Shown here piece after piece: positions 30,268 through 43,255 of a stretch of 64,000 nt of DNA. The translations under genes were made by a program, and so were the position numbers. The stretch covers positions 30,322,395 to 30,386,394 of the forward strand of contig CP154954.1 in NCBI GenBank assembly GCA_039621445.1, given 5' to 3'. Each line of letters starts with the position of its first letter. The first letter of the stretch is position 1. The DNA comes from Euglena gracilis. Taxonomy: Eukaryota; Euglenida; Euglenophyceae; Euglenales. The notes below the pieces were generated by a model. That model made no database searches. It saw only the letters and a program-made list of their open reading frames with translations, and was not told where the DNA came from.

Positions 30268-33200
30268 CTATGTGTGAATTTTGAGGGAAGTGGTGTGGGG
30301 GGGGGGCGTTTTCTGGGTACATACCACAGGCGGATGGGCAGGTGGTGCGGGAGTGGTCAAGTCCCACCTCCAGCTGTTCATCTGCCCAGGGTCTGTGCTT
30401 GATATATACCAACCCTCTTGATAAGAACCGGCCGCATACCCAGTACATCGCTTGGTGGAATATATGGAATTCAGTTTGCGGAACGTCCTGTGGGCCTCGT
30501 TGAATTCCTTGTCCGAGGTCTCATCCCCCTTCCTGTCCGAAGCCGGGGTGTCCTTATCCTTATATCTCAAAACAAGATATCTTGAAGCCCACTTTTTGCC
30601 GGTTGGAGGAGTAACCACGGTCCTCGCGGCGCTTACCGCGATTTCCGTAGCCGGGCCGGGGGGAACGAGATCTGGGACACTTGGATGAGTGGTGGTCCTT
30701 TGAACCGCACAGTGAACAACGTGGTTTGTGGTGGGATTCGGTGTTACCGGGAGAACGGTATTCTGCTCTACCGTCATACCGTCGTGGTGAGCAGGTTTCC
30801 CGTCGACCATGACTGGTGTGCCGGTGTTTTCCTGGTGACTCGCGCGAAAAGGATGATCCACTTCGCGAACGAGATCGTGAAGTATCGTGACTGAAATCAC
30901 GTTTCCTGGTAGGGGTACCAGGTGTACGACCGCGAGAGGTACGGGTTTCCCGACCATAACGCGACGGTGACTTGGGCCTACTTCCACTAAAATGGTTCTC
31001 CGAAGACCGTGAAGCGCCCGATTGACGTGGAAACCCCGAGGAACCCGCTTCTCGTGAGGAGATTGAGCCCTTAGGACTTTGAATACGCTTTCGCGCATCG
31101 GGATTCGGGCATTCCCGAGACATGTGACCAGATTTGTTGCACAAAAAGCACAGTTCATCCGTGCCTTTGTCCGAAGAACGCTGATTCCACGTCGTCTTGG
31201 ATCCCGTGGTGGGTTACCATGGTGACGTCGGTGATTTCTGCAACGCACTTACTGCACCCGCAGGGATTCCCGCGGTGGGATGCGTTTGGAAAGCGGACTG
31301 AATTTGTCCCAAACTTGTGTGAGCTTGAGTTGCTTTGACACATAATTCCAACGTTCTGCAAGAGTCATCTCATGCCCCGCCAACTCCTCGCGATGGATAT
31401 CCTTCACGACGGATGGTGTAAAATGCATCAAAACCGCGTCGAATTGTTCACGCATTTGCTTCTCACAAAGTTCATCAACTTCAGAAGCAAGTTCCAGCCA
31501 TTTGGCACACCAAAGATCAATGGATTTCCATTTTCGATCCGGGGGCGCACATTGTCGCCGTTTGTTTTCCAGGGTAATCCTGGATACCAAACTTGAGTTG
31601 GTTGAAGCGTATTGCTCAACCAGGTCATCAAATGATACGCGATTACGTATCACAAAGTGACGTGTGCGTTCTCTCTCCTCCCTTGGTAGGCAATCGATGA
31701 AGTCCATCTTGACTACCTCGGGGTTCGAGTCTTGGGTGGGCCCCTTGACTGCCCAATAATACTCCCAGTCCCGAAAAAATTGTCTCCAGTTGGTTGGTTC
31801 CCCGTCCCATTGGGGTTTCACCTTATTCGCGATTGCGATGGTGCCCAGGAAAATTTTCTGAGTAACCCGTTGACCCTCGGTGGCATTCAGGTGGTTTGGT
31901 CCGGGTAATTCCTAACACCAAACACATTTCTTAGCAGCTTTTCCGCTCCAAGTGCGACCTGTGCAGGATTTCCTGCACCAAGTGTAAGGTTGGCAGGATT
32001 TTCCTGCGGTAAATGCGAAAAATGTGGTGAAATTCTCCGGGTGGGGCGGAATTCCCGCCGAAAACCTGATGGGTCATCTGGGATTCCAGAACCCGATGGT
32101 GGCTGGTAGAATCGTGAATGCGACACATGACCAACACCAGGTGTAGGGTGTTGGCTCATTCCTCGCACAAGGTTGGAATGTTGAATTTGTTGGTGGAAAC
32201 TCGAATTTTCGAGCAGGGTACCAATTTCCGCATCAAAAATGTCGTCCGAAAAGTGGGTTGGTGGTGTGGGCAAATGCAAAGGTGGTACAATTCGCTTTTC
32301 CGCGGGTGGTTGTACCAAGTTTGCGGTGGATGTAGGGATTCCTACTCCAGAAACGGTAATTTGAGAACGCGATTCCGGGACATTTGGAATACCAACCGCA
32401 GCACTTACCGCGGTGGGTGGTTGCACAACCGGTGCCGGAGTGGACATTTTATCCAAACTCGCGAACAAGTCATGCACCGTTTCTTCCAAATGTTCCACCA
32501 AATTACCACCAAATGTTCCGCAAATACGGTCAACCTCAGCCTCCAAATGCCTAATGTGTTTGCGATAACGGGAAAAATTTTCCAAGTCTGGCAACTTTTC
32601 AGAAACCAAGCGTAGGTCTTGGACAATTTTTCCTTGTGACTCCTCCACATTCCGGAGTTGACCCGCAAGCGCTTTAACGGCATTTGAGACAATTTGAAAC
32701 TAGTGTGGTGTCTTGGTGGGGGTTTCCGTGGTGGTGCGCGAATTTTCCGCGGTTGGCTTTTCCAACAACGCAGAAATCCGTCCATCCAACCGTGAAACCT
32801 CATCTTGCATGGATCGGGCATTCCGATTCACAGATTCCTCAAGTTGAATCAAACTCGTGCAAAATGTTTGCAAGGTTTCCTTGTTGTCACCAAGCATTTT
32901 GTCATAAAAGGTGTGAAATTCCGCTGACTCGGATATCCAAGCGCGCGAAACATTGGGAAGGGAGCACATTTCCGCTAATGTGGTGGACAACAAGGTACAA
33001 CGGGTTTGCAATTCCCCAGTAGCGGCTTGAATACCACTAATGTCGGGAATTCGCTTGGAAAATGCAGAAACATGCTCCTGCAATCCGACAACGGTGGCAT
33101 TAATACCGCCAATTTCCGTTTGCAGTTGTTGTTGCGCGAATTCCAACCGTTGTGCGCAATCCGCGATTTTCGCGTTCAGGGAGGTTATCCATCCTGATTT

Positions 33201-34158
33201 GCAGCACAATGGCAAGATATCTGCTCTAGGTGTAAGATTTGTTCCTCCAAAATCTGAGTTTGCGTACGGGGAACAAAATTTTCTTGCACTTTCGCCTGAA
33301 ATTGCTTCAAATGCTCGATTTCCGAACACAGATTCAAAGCGCGTTGCTGGGCTTCTTGGAAAGAAGTGGTGAGTGTGGCAAAACACTCAACCGCGACAAA
33401 GTTACAGAGTTCCGACATTTAGGGGTCGCATTTTGCGCTTGTAACTGTTGCTGCAATTGCAGTAGCATTGTTGAACAAGATTCCACTTTGGCAAAAAGAT
33501 GGCTCATACCATCTTGCACCTGCAGAAACTTGGAATCATTCCGCGTTTCCGCTTCATGCAGTGTTTCACTGATTTGTTGGAAATTTTGTGGAAGTTGGAT
33601 GCGCAAAATACTTTCAAAATGCTGAAGGTCTTTCCCCGCATTTTCAAAATTGTGTTGGCAATATTTGCCGATTTCCTGCAAATAATTCCAGCAATCTTCC
33701 AGTTTGGTGTTGACAACACTTTGATTGTCCTCATCGAACTGCAAAACCTTGTTGAGCATGGTTTCGCGTTCTGCAAGGCATTGGTGGACATGCAAAAATT
33801 GTTTGCTCAGCGGGTGATCCGCTGGGAGTTGACCGAGAATTCGGTAAACGTCACCGGGGGTGAGGTTATCCATCAAGTCATCATCATAGTCCTCCACAAC
33901 GGAAATGCACCAGAGATTTCCGGCACCACCAGACGCATATCTGTATTCCGTGTCAATGCAGGGAAAACCGCAGTTTCCACGGGTAATCCCGGAAATGCGC
34001 GATATGGTGTGGGGGGCGGTAATCGAGGGGGAGGTTGAAAAAACACCGTGTTTCCACCGAGTTGCACTATAAAAGGCCCACCGGGGCTTCCACCGGGGAT
34101 CTTTTGGGTGTGAACAGAGCAAAGGGCACATGCCCCTCACTTTGTTCATGGGTAACAT
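30268..34158 (-). pseudogene. gag: Ty3/gypsy-type gag, long coiled coil, two zinc knuckles, frameshifted
   Basis: Structural polyprotein of an LTR retrotransposon that would package its RNA. From the N-terminus: an acidic start (DYDDDLMDNLTPGDVYRIL), about 450 residues of Gln/Leu-rich coiled coil over 33.9-32.4 kb (several frames), a capsid-like domain at 31821-31249 (WDGEPTNWRQFFRDWEYYW), a CCHC knuckle CFLCNKSGHMSREC near 31155-31115, an Arg/Ser-rich linker, and a second knuckle CSLCGSKDHHSSKC near 30712-30671. Frames break at about 33380, 32690, 31880 and 31245. No protease or RT follows. Its N-terminal block matches the remnant at 21300-22082. Confidence 0.8.
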
Positions 34159-34785
34159 GAGTAAGCAAGTTTAAATGGGGTTCGTCCCCTTCATCCTTGT
34201 GATCCAAGTCTGTTTGGGCAAGGGGTTTATCCCCTCGCCGCATCAAAGATGGGTGCACCGGGATGGAGGAAGGCCTTTTGCAACTTACATCCCGCACAAG
34301 CAATGACAATGATGATGAAGAAGGCTCATCGCCCCCTTGCAACAACAAAGGCGTTTCGCCTTGTGACAATCACAAATGTCTCAATGTGTCTTGGTGTGTT
34401 TGTTGCTTGAGGGGTCGGGAATTGGAACTTGTTTCCATCGAACCGTTCCAATCCCCGCCATCATCTTCAAGGTTGGTCAATGAACTCATCAACAAGTCAT
34501 AGTCAAATTGAGGGTTGGGGGTTGTGCTTTGCATGTTTTGAGAAGGGAACAAAGGCAAAAACCCAAAAACTCACAGAAATAAGCAGTGAAACAGGACCAG
34601 AAAGGTTGTATCGGCGATTACCGAACAGAGCCTCCTGAGACCTGTATCAGTGCTTAAAGGTTGGCTAGAGGCCAGGAACAGTACTTACACCGTGTTACAC
34701 GGCTCAGCACGTTCTTCACCACCAGTCAACCACAGAATTTCTCTGTGCTTCAGTGTGGAATGTCTGTGTAGGAACGTTGCCTAAA
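34159..34785 (-). other. Leader of the second LTR element
   Basis: Between primer site and gag start. 34065-34115 has 'gttgcactataaaaggcccaccggggcttccaccgggg'. No gene is seen. Confidence 0.45.
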
Positions 34786-34795
34786 TCTGCTACCA
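34786..34795 (-). other. Primer-binding site, initiator tRNA-Met type
   Basis: TGGTAGCAGA on the - strand directly abuts the LTR at 34796, as in the first element. Confidence 0.85.
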
Positions 34796-35206
34796 AGTGT
34801 ATGTCCAAAGACTTCCCTTTGACCCCTTTTGTCCCAGAAAAGCCTTTTTGCCTTTTCCTGGTGGGCACCTCCTTAGGTGAGGAAAAAGCTTTGGAGTAAC
34901 AAAACCCTTTGTCCCAATTCCTCTATCATAAGGCAAAGCACAAATCAACTCGCTGTGTAAGGATTTTCCTTCACAGTCGTGTTCAGTTTGTTCAGAGGAT
35001 TTTCCTTTTACTTCAAATCAGACAAAATGAGAAGAATAGAACACCATCTGTGAGGAAAAATGGTCATGCAGGCACGTGTGATACGTGTCGCTAAATCCCA
35101 TAGGATCTGCCACGATGGTCAGGCTGTGCTCATACACAGCTGTCAGATTGGGACAGATCCAGACTCTGCAGATTTCCTACAGAGCTGGGATCTTGCCTGG
35201 TACACA
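34796..35206 (-). repeat. LTR of the second, diverged element copy
   Basis: Starts AGTGTATGTCC like the other LTRs (AGTGTACGTCC), shares 'gagtaacaaaa...ccctttgtcc' and '.aaggcaaag.', and ends GCCTGGTACACA like the LTR end at 19265. About 411 bp, clearly diverged from the 18.8/23.3 kb pair. No partner LTR was found on the left. Confidence 0.75.
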
Positions 35207-38200
35207 CTTTCTCACATGCCGCCACATATTTATTGAGTTTGGCTTATTCTTCACGTAGCAACATTTTCTTGACAGAGTCTGGTGAGGGGCGGGTTTAAGA
35301 AGGTGGTATTGGGTGCACAATAGTAAGATCAACAGCCAAGGGTGGTCCACCCTGCCAGGTGTGAAAGCGCAAGGCACCAGGTCGGGAGCCATCAGGCAGT
35401 TGGGTTTATTTAGAGGAGGTGTTACCTGCCTCTCGTGCTGTCGCCAGTAATCAGCCTTGGAGTATGGTGTGGCGTTGAGTTAGACCATTGGCCTTGCAGG
35501 TAACTGTGTGGTCTCCGCATGCATCCAAACAGGCTTTACATTGGGCACAAATGCTCCCCACCTCATTGGGGTTGAGCAGTGTGAGCCCAAGCCACCACTG
35601 GAGTGCTAGACTATGGTCAGTATGTTCCATCTGGGTTCCAAGAGCTTGAGAAGGGCGACAATTTAGCCAAGCCCCTGAGTTGGCAATCTGTAAGCTCTTG
35701 TGACACATATCTCGGTGGCTGCCAGTTTGCTTCCATTCCTTGTATCTCTGGGCGTTTATGCAATCTTGCCAACATTGTTGTCGAGTTTCTTGCAGGCTCG
35801 CTCTCTGGATGGGGGAGCGGATCTCATGCCAGTCCTTCAGTGGCTGGACCTCCTGCCCAAGTCGGTGTCGCAGACTTGCAAGGCGAACCTTGAAGTCAGG
35901 CGGCAGAATTTGCAGATTGTCACAAGGAATGGCGAACAGGTAAGTGTTTTTACAGCGCACATAACTCGCAATCTCGCAATACAGGAAACCCTGGCTACCT
36001 CTTGGTAATCCAACGGAGATTTGATTCCATGTCCGGCCAATTTTGTTGGCAAAAAGGTCTGGTGTGCTTCCTCCTCCAGTAGGGAGCGTCCAATAATGTT
36101 TTCCACTGCCTCCAGAAGATCTTGATGGATGTGTCTCAAGGTGTCTTGAACATGTGTGGTGTCAGTGGTTCTTAGGTGCATAATCCGACACACATCCGCA
36201 GATGATCGTAGTAGGCAGTGTTCATATTGTGAGTGCCCGGGTACCCAGATCCTGCACATGAGGGCTCTCATCTCTGAGCGTTTGGCTGTCCAGAAGGTGG
36301 TGACAAAGTCGTGCACATTTGTATCCGGGAAGCAAACAGGAGATCCCAGGACAACAATCCCACTCCCAGGTTGCCAAGGAATACATCTGGTTTGCCAGAG
36401 TTGCAGGTGTTCACGCCCTGGAAGGTGGATTACTGGCCCCCAGGTGCAGCTTTTTGGGGGGTTGAGTTGCAGTCCAGTTTGAGCAAATTCTTCCTTGAGG
36501 GCTACAAAGGCTGCTTCCACTGCTCCTGTGGGCCCAGCAGCACGCCTTCATCAGCATACCAGACGTCGAGACAAATGTCGGGTAACTGTTCGATGACGGG
36601 TGTGATGCCTAGTGCGAAGAGGAAGGTTTCGAATGTACAGCCCTGTTGGACTGCTGTCCGGCATTCGAGGACCGTGTCAGCACCTTTCATGACTAATTCC
36701 AGTGTGTGGTCGTAGAGAGCATGCACCCACAGATTGAGATGTTTGCCACCTTATGCAGTTGTCGGTGTATCGCCTCCCTGCTGAGGGGGTTGAAAGCGTT
36801 GAATAAGTCAAGTTGGGTAAGAACCCAATCACCCTGTGGATGCTCAGCTGCCAATTGCCCGAGTAGTCTTTGGACATGGATGGGAATAAGTTCCATGGTA
36901 TGGGGAACCTTGACCCCCAGTTAGAACGGCCGCATTTTTTGGGACACCATTTTGGTTTCATGAAGGGACATTACACACTTTCGATGAGGCGTCTGAGGGT
37001 CACTCCTGCAGCAATTGGTCTCACTGCACACTCTTCGGCATTTTCCTCACCTAGGTCCCAGACGTTAAAAACGTTATCCTGTTAACACCAACACTGCAAG
37101 GCTTCGATTGCTTGGAGTTCGTCTTCCTCCATCGCTTTGTCTGATGTTGTTTTTTTCTTCATTGGAATCAAACTTGCTGCTCCGAAAAGTTGTACAACAG
37201 TCTGCGGCAGTTTTCCTTCCAAGGCCTGCTGTACAAAGGTGTCCAGCTGATGGAGGAGCTCGGTGGCATTTTTATTACCTGGCAGGATCATTTGTTGAAG
37301 ATGACTGGTCGGAGGCCAGAAGGGCCTGGGGCCGACCCTTTGCGAAAGCTTTTGATTGCATCCATCAGCAGGGTGCGTCGGCCTGCTGAGCCGGGCGGGT
37401 TCGAGAAGAGTGAAATGGACGGGTGCTGATCTGGTAAGGGTACGAGAGGATCATTTGTGTTCTGGGGACGCAATCGTCGGAAAATAGCTTGTACACGGGG
37501 GTCTCCAGAATCAATCACTCCCGTAGAAAGCAATTGCCTAGCCGCAACTGTTAGTGCTCCGTCTTCAATGACCCGAAACACCGACTGCCTGGTCTTGTCT
37601 GTGAGGTGGTTTGTTTTGTTTTGCAGACGTTGCGATTTTCCGTCCATTCTTTTGTCGTCCTTGGCAAGTTTGAACTAGTCAGGTGGGGTCTCCAGAAACG
37701 AAATTGAAGCGGAAATGGTCGCCTTGGTGTTACGTACTTCACGCGTTTTTCCTCCACTGGGTGGCGTGGCAGTACGGCTAGCCCCTATTTCAACAGTCTC
37801 AAAAGGTTGTAGGTGTTTGGTAAGCCATTTAACTGCTCCAACAAATTTGCGAAGGAAGCCGTCACAGCCGGCAGATCTTGGTGCGGAATGAAACGGAGGG
37901 TGCTGTGTTTTGTCATGAATAATTTCAGAATCTGGTGGGTGCAATGCTGGTCAGTGAGGGATGGCTCTTCCAACGGGGCTGCCTGGGGCTGAACGGGATC
38001 AATGACGGCGGGTATCTGGCAAATTGTTGGCGGCGTCCATTGATAGGGATTATCTAAAGGTGGGGCTGACTGACAAGTGAAGGCTTTGCAAGCTGATCCT
38101 GTGGGAACAAGTCGCAGGCAGGTGACACATACCCAGACACCCAGTGACATCGTCCATAATCTGTCAGGGCTTTTCCCTCTAGACACATGGATGCGGTCCA

Positions 38201-38378
38201 CATGATGTTTCATTGTCGCTTCTTCTGCCGTCTGAAACAGGGAGGCAGGCGGGAAAAACAGGCAGGCATTCAAGCAATGGTATTTATCCGGCATCAGATC
38301 GGTAGGTGCACTGCTAATTGGAAAGTCCATAGGTAATTGCGCTTGTTTTCCGCCTTCTAGAAGCATTGAAACATCGCC

Positions 38379-38405
38379 CGGCCCTTGGTTTTCTTCAATG
38401 TCACC
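38379..38405 (-). other. Degenerate 2A-like motif GDIEENQGP
   Basis: In frame in the N-terminal ORF of the - strand element. It differs from the 2A consensus DxExNPGP by one codon, CAA for CCA (Pro to Gln). Confidence 0.7.
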
Positions 38406-38501
38406 ACTGAGGCAAAGAGGTGGGTGTTTTGAACGTCGGCAACTGGGAAGGATGCTGGATCGAGGGGATAGGGGTCCTTCGCACATGGTCATCCGAGGAA
38501 C

Positions 38502-38531
38502 AGGCCCTGGCTCGAGTTTAACGTCGCCACA
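38502..38531 (-). other. Degenerate 2A-like motif CGDVKLEPGP
   Basis: Upstream of the previous motif in the same frame. GDVxxxPGP is retained, while the Glu and Asn of the consensus are Lys and Glu. It may be a second, decayed skipping site. Confidence 0.55.
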
Positions 38532-38828
38532 AAATGTGACACCTTGGTGTGTGGGCCGCACGGCTATCACAGGGTTGTCTCGGGGTATGCCACCTCGTTG
38601 ACAGTTTTGCCGTCTTTGCGCCGTCCGTCGTGCCCTCCGGATGTGACGGTCAGTTGGCCTCTCTGGTCTTGTTGGACGTAACAAGGCCATGATGTCCATG
38701 ATATCAACGCTATGTACGTCCATCGGGGAGGGGTAGGAAGAGGAGGGATCCATTGGAGATACTATGGGGAAAGTGCCTCTCGGCCGGAGAATGTTTGGCA
38801 GTGTCATCAGGTGGATGGGACATCCCAC

Positions 38829-41090
38829 ACAAGAGCCTTAAGCAGGAAGCCTTATAGAGGAGCTAAAGAAGCATTGGCAAAGACTGCAGACAATGCCAGA
38901 AAGGAAGGAAGCAAGAAGTTGTCAGAGAACACGACGGCTTCATAGAATGGCCACAAAATATGTGTTGACCTCCCTGAAAGATAGAGGGTTGGATCAAGGA
39001 TCAAGGAATGCAGCAAGAAGTGCACTACATTATCTGCTGTATTATGTTCCACAAGATGGAATCAAGGATCAAGAATCAAAAATCGAGGACACCGGCCGGA
39101 CAAAGACTCTCTCTCGCCCTCGCACCACGCATGTATTTCACTGTAAAAATCTCACCCACCATGGACATCGGCAGATCACGAGGTGTCTGTGTGATTTAGT
39201 CCTGCAAAGCATGACAACAAATGCGGTAAGTCAACAAGCCTTGAGCGTCCCCATTTTTTGTGCAGCACTGTGGAGGGGTTTTGTTATTTGGTTAGCAGCT
39301 AAGTATTTGGAAGATGCTGGTTAGGGATGGCCCCTCATTAGGAATGAAACCAAATGGACCTGGCGCTCCTTACTCCAGAAGAAGAGCAGAGGAAGAATTG
39401 GAACAAAGAAGAAGAGCAGAGAAGAAGAGAACCTGAGCTCTTCAGAAGCCTGAGAGCTTTTCTCAGCACAGGCCAGTGTACAGAAGCCCCCCCCCTTCCA
39501 ACACCACTATACAACCCTGGCCTGCCAGCACCCTGAATTCAAGAGGTGGTACTGGCATCACCATCAGTCCTCCCCTGTGCTTTTATGCCTGCACCTTTCC
39601 CTTTTGAATCACAAATTCCCCACCAAAGACGAGAAAATTCAGTAAAAACCCCCACCCAATAACACAAGTGGATCAGGAGTCCCAGCCAGAGGCAAATACA
39701 ACTGAAAAGAAGTCACAAAATCAATGCTTCCCCCCCAAAGGAGGAGGATCATGAACCCCAGCCAGAGACAGCCCAAAAAAAGATCAGCACCAGCCCCCCA
39801 ATATCACCCCCCACTACAACAGGGGGGAGCAAGGCCCACCATTTCGAAACTTTAAAATTGCAACAAAGCCCACCATGTTTGATGGCACACAGGGGGCAAA
39901 ACTGGGCAAAGTGACCCTGCAGGAAGAACCTTCCCCCTGTCATTGGGAAGACCCCCAACAGACAACATATTTGCTAGTCGCCCCAACCAACACCCTCCTG
40001 GAAGGGGTCCCAGCTTAGGGAAGAATTTTTATGGAGAAGGCAATTGAGACAGGAAGCGGGAGGCACGTTATTTCATGAGTGGGTCGCAAAAAAAATTGGC
40101 AAACATTCAAGAAAAATCGGCTGACGTTGGCAGAACAGTGAACATTCGACAGTCAAAAAAACCGATGCACACTGACATGAAGCTCACGATGCAACCGGCA
40201 GCACCAGGTGTTGTGCAAGTTGGCGGAGGGGCTTCCTGTTCGGGCTCCGCGCTTTGCCATTGTGAGGCCATGCCTTGTCCTCGCACTCCTCCGCGGCAAA
40301 CCGGCAGGGGAGGAAGGGACACCGAGGGCGAGGCAAAAAGACCTTGTGAGGCAATGCCTTGCTTGCCGGCGGTGCTGTTTGGACTGTTTGGGTGCGTTGG
40401 GTTAGGAGGTCCTGCTTAGTGTCTTTTTGCCGGAGTTAGCTGACGATGCTGCTCCGACTTGGCGACGTGGCTTCTTGCCCCTCGGGGGTCCCCCCCCTTC
40501 CCCCCCCCTGGCCCCCACTCTCTGACCGAGGGCTTTTGAAGACAAAATTTCTTTTACGGGTGGGGGGGTCGGGCTCACATGGTCTTTGTGCTTCGCGCTC
40601 GGTGTCTCTTCCTCTCTTGTCGGTCTTCTTCGAGGGAGTACGAGACACCTCGGGCTCCGCACTTTGCCCTAGTGAAGCCAGATCGTGCACTGAAATCCGG
40701 GGGGCCAGGGCATTTTCTAAGGCACCTTGGGCACCAAGTCTTTGGTAATGGGCTGTTAAAGCCTCCATCCGCCTCTACCGGCCAGTTTCACACACTTCTT
40801 TGGCTGAAGCCCAATTTTTTAGTAAACCAAGCGCACCCTTCTTGGCGATACTGCCCAAGGAAATGGCTCGTGGATGACATGCCAATGCTGTTGCAGTTTG
40901 CATGTGAGGTTGGAATGGTTGATCGTCTTTCTCCGTCTGTATGCACAACCAGTAACACTGATGACTCGGCTGATTCCTTGTCAAACTATTTCTCTTGTGT
41001 TACCAGAAGGATTTCCCACACAGAAAAAACAGATACGAACATGCACCAATGCGTCACCTGCTTATATGGGGGAAAGCACCCTGAAAATGC
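38829..41090. other. Non-coding, repeats
   Basis: Purine-rich GAAGAAGAGCAGA repeats lie at 39377-39440. At 40240-40690 'gggctccgc(g/a)ctttgcc' occurs twice in direct and 'ggtgtctcttcct/aggaagggacacc' in inverted order. Open frames exist but none is recognised. Confidence 0.4.
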
Positions 41091-41127
41091 ATTTTTGTAA
41101 ACGGGACGAGGAGATCCGCTTGTAACA

Positions 41128-41355
41128 ATGGGTGATGTGGAAACCAATCCAGGTCCGCCGACGCCAATTAGTGGACCGTGTGGTGAAATCATGGACCTGT
41201 TGGACCAACTTGTTGCCATGTTCATGGCAGATTTCTTTCGCCGCAAGGTCATGCCACTGCGGAAGGGCCACGATGGTTCCCCTCGCAAAATGCTTACAAA
41301 GGCAACATACTGGCTGAAATGCACTTTGTGTGTAGTCGAAACCATCACCGCCTGA
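41128..41355 (+). CDS. ORF starting with a 2A-like motif
   Basis: 75 aa: MGDVETNPGPPTPISGPCGE then a Leu-rich helix (IMDLLDQLVAMFMADFF). Upstream in frame is DPLVT, after a TAA, so translation could start at this ATG or read in from an earlier frame by frameshift. GDVETNPGP is a full match to the DxExNPGP ribosome-skipping core. A second frame at 41434-41817 has YGDVHTQPVP. Probably the N-terminus of another non-LTR element fragment. The rest of the protein is not recognised. Confidence 0.55.
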   Translation: MGDVETNPGPPTPISGPCGEIMDLLDQLVAMFMADFFRRKVMPLRKGHDGSPRKMLTKATYWLKCTLCVVETITA

Positions 41356-42155
41356 GCAGGTTGGTGCCTGTACCATAGGGAAGCCTGGCCTGTTTTTTTA
41401 GCCAGTGTATTTCCATCACCGGAATCACCAGAAGTGCACCCAGCGACGGACCGAGGAGATGCCGTAGAACAATCCCTGGACAAGTTTTCAGGAGGACATC
41501 AACCAACGGGAAGGGGGGAACGAATCACCACTTATGGTGATGTCCACACACAACCAGTGCCCATCTACTTTCGTCTTGCGGCCATGAAACGACCGACAAT
41601 CCCCATTCCAGAGGACTTCAAGAGAATTTTATCCACACAGACCACTGGCGAGCTTGCAGGAGGTGGATGCAGAACTTTCAAACACGGCGAGACACCTTCC
41701 TTCTTGATGCCCTGTTTGAAGAAACCGCAGTTTTGGAACTCACTGATGTTGGGAAGTTTTGAGAGCTGTTTTGTTTGTGCTATTAGGGTTGTGGCCACGT
41801 CGACCACCACATCATGACTACCCATCGAGTGTGAATGCCATTCTGTGGTTATTGACCTGTTTGTGGTCAGAAGTGTGCAGCATCGGTGAGGACTTTCACT
41901 TCTACTTACCCCCGTGCTTGGGTTGTCCGGGGAGGTGAACATGCAATGTCGGCCCTCTGTGTGAGGCAATCATTTGGGACTTAGAATGTATGCTTTCTTT
42001 GGTTTTGGTATATGTATTCTAGCCTCGCTGGCTCATTGGGTCTCCCCAAAAGCTCTTGCGTAATTGTTTTAATTTGTGGTCTTGCTTTTGCATGTCATGT
42101 AATTGTTTGAAATTGTGGCTTTGCATTTGCATGTCGAATTATTCCAGACTTTTGT

Positions 42156-42739
42156 TTAATCCAGATTGTACGGTTGGTGTGCCATGGCCGGGGATTGCAT
42201 GTCTTCGCACCCCAGGCACTGAGCCCATGAAAGTTGTCGTCCCACCTCTCGGACCAACACCAAGCTCAGTCCATGCCAGCATTCTGCTTCACGGGTTCTT
42301 CTTTCCCATGGCTCCTTCTGCCCCAGGATAGCTCTGATGCATGTGCACAAGAACATTCTCCCTTCGTCTCCAATTCGTCAAAACAATCAAGAATCAGAGG
42401 CGCAAACGACCACCCAATCCCGTTGTAGGAGTCTTTGTACTTGGTGACTTTTTGTCATTCCTGTTTCTCATGCCAGCGTTCCCAACTTTGTTCTGTCACC
42501 GGGTGGGAGGGTGATAACATATGTCGCACTGACACATCCACTGCCGCAGGTCCAGTTGCATCAAACCTTGTGATGAAAACATCACCAAGCCGTCTCCTAT
42601 GTCCAACGTCCTCTTCACGCCGTGCGGTGTACCCTGCTGCCTGTGCCAGCTGTAGGATGAAATGTTGATTTCCTGCACGTCGCCGCGTCAAGTTGTTTTT
42701 TGCACAACATACCAGGTGATTCCCCTGATCATCCATCAC
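42156..42739 (-). pseudogene. Endonuclease C-terminus of a non-LTR retrotransposon
   Basis: Reads GNHLVCCAKNNLTRR, ILQLAQAAGYTARREED, GDVFITRFDATGPAAVDVSV, then in another frame STCI/TCIRAILG and WERRTREAECWHGL. This parallels the C-terminus of the element at 61.9-62.5 kb (HHLVCCHGNNLVRR; GDVFITRFDANGPVAIDV; NGWERRGVEASAW). It is the RLE-like nuclease core (GDVF..D..) with a frameshift. Truncated at its 5' side by the G-run tract at 42769-43250. Confidence 0.8.
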
Positions 42740-42768
42740 AGCATTGCACTATGGAGGCTAGGCACAGC

Positions 42769-43255
42769 GGGGGGGGGGGGGGGGGTGGGGGGGGGCGAGC
42801 GGCCGCGCGCGGGGGGGGAGGGGGGGGGAGGGGGGGGGTCCGAGGGCCGCCGCGCGGGCGGAACGCATCCTAAAATCGGGGATTTTCGGGTGCAAAAAGT
42901 GGTCATTTTTGGCCGTTTTTGGGCCATTTTTGACCAAAAAAGTGCTTTTTTGGCCGCGCGCAGAGCGCGCGGCCCCCAAATTTGCCATTTTGTGTCCGAA
43001 AATGGTCATTTTTGGTCATTTTTGGGCCTCAAAAAATCGCGATTTTTTCACCAAAATTTTTTTTCCTGGCTATGCTAGGCACAGGGGGGGAGGGGGGGGG
43101 GCGTGCGGGCGGGGGAAGGGGCGCACAACGGGGGGGTGGAGAGAGGACGCGAGGGGGGTCCAGGGGGGGGGGCGAGCGGCCGCGCGGGCGGCCGCGCAGG
43201 GGCCGCGCGGGGGGGGGGAGGGGGGGGGGTCCCGGACCCCCCCGAGCGGCGCGCC
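42769..43255. repeat. Dense G-run tract with GCGCGC blocks
   Basis: Two G-run arms (42769-42870 and 43084-43245) containing GGCCGCCGCGC flank a middle rich in 'tttttggtcatttttgggc'. Both arms begin with 'gctaggcacag'. It probably is a foldback or MITE-like insertion; no coding. Confidence 0.5.

Larger units (their letters stand above)
35451..38828 (-). pseudogene. Non-LTR retrotransposon, restriction-like-endonuclease type, degenerate
   Basis: A reverse-transcriptase polyprotein in several frames. N-terminal ORF 38828-37785 (347 aa) holds two degenerate 2A-like motifs. Next is the linker APGPSGLRPV (37380-37340). RT block LTQLDLFNAFNPLSRE lies near 36845-36780, AVQQGCTFETFLFALGI near 36660-36600, and WYADEGVLLG near 36565-36535, where the usual second Asp of the catalytic pair reads Glu. 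The thumb/connection follows (36520-35837), then a Cys-Cys-His motif CAQCKACLDACGDHTVTC near 35545-35495. The nuclease domain after it is lost. Dead by frameshifts. Confidence 0.8.
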
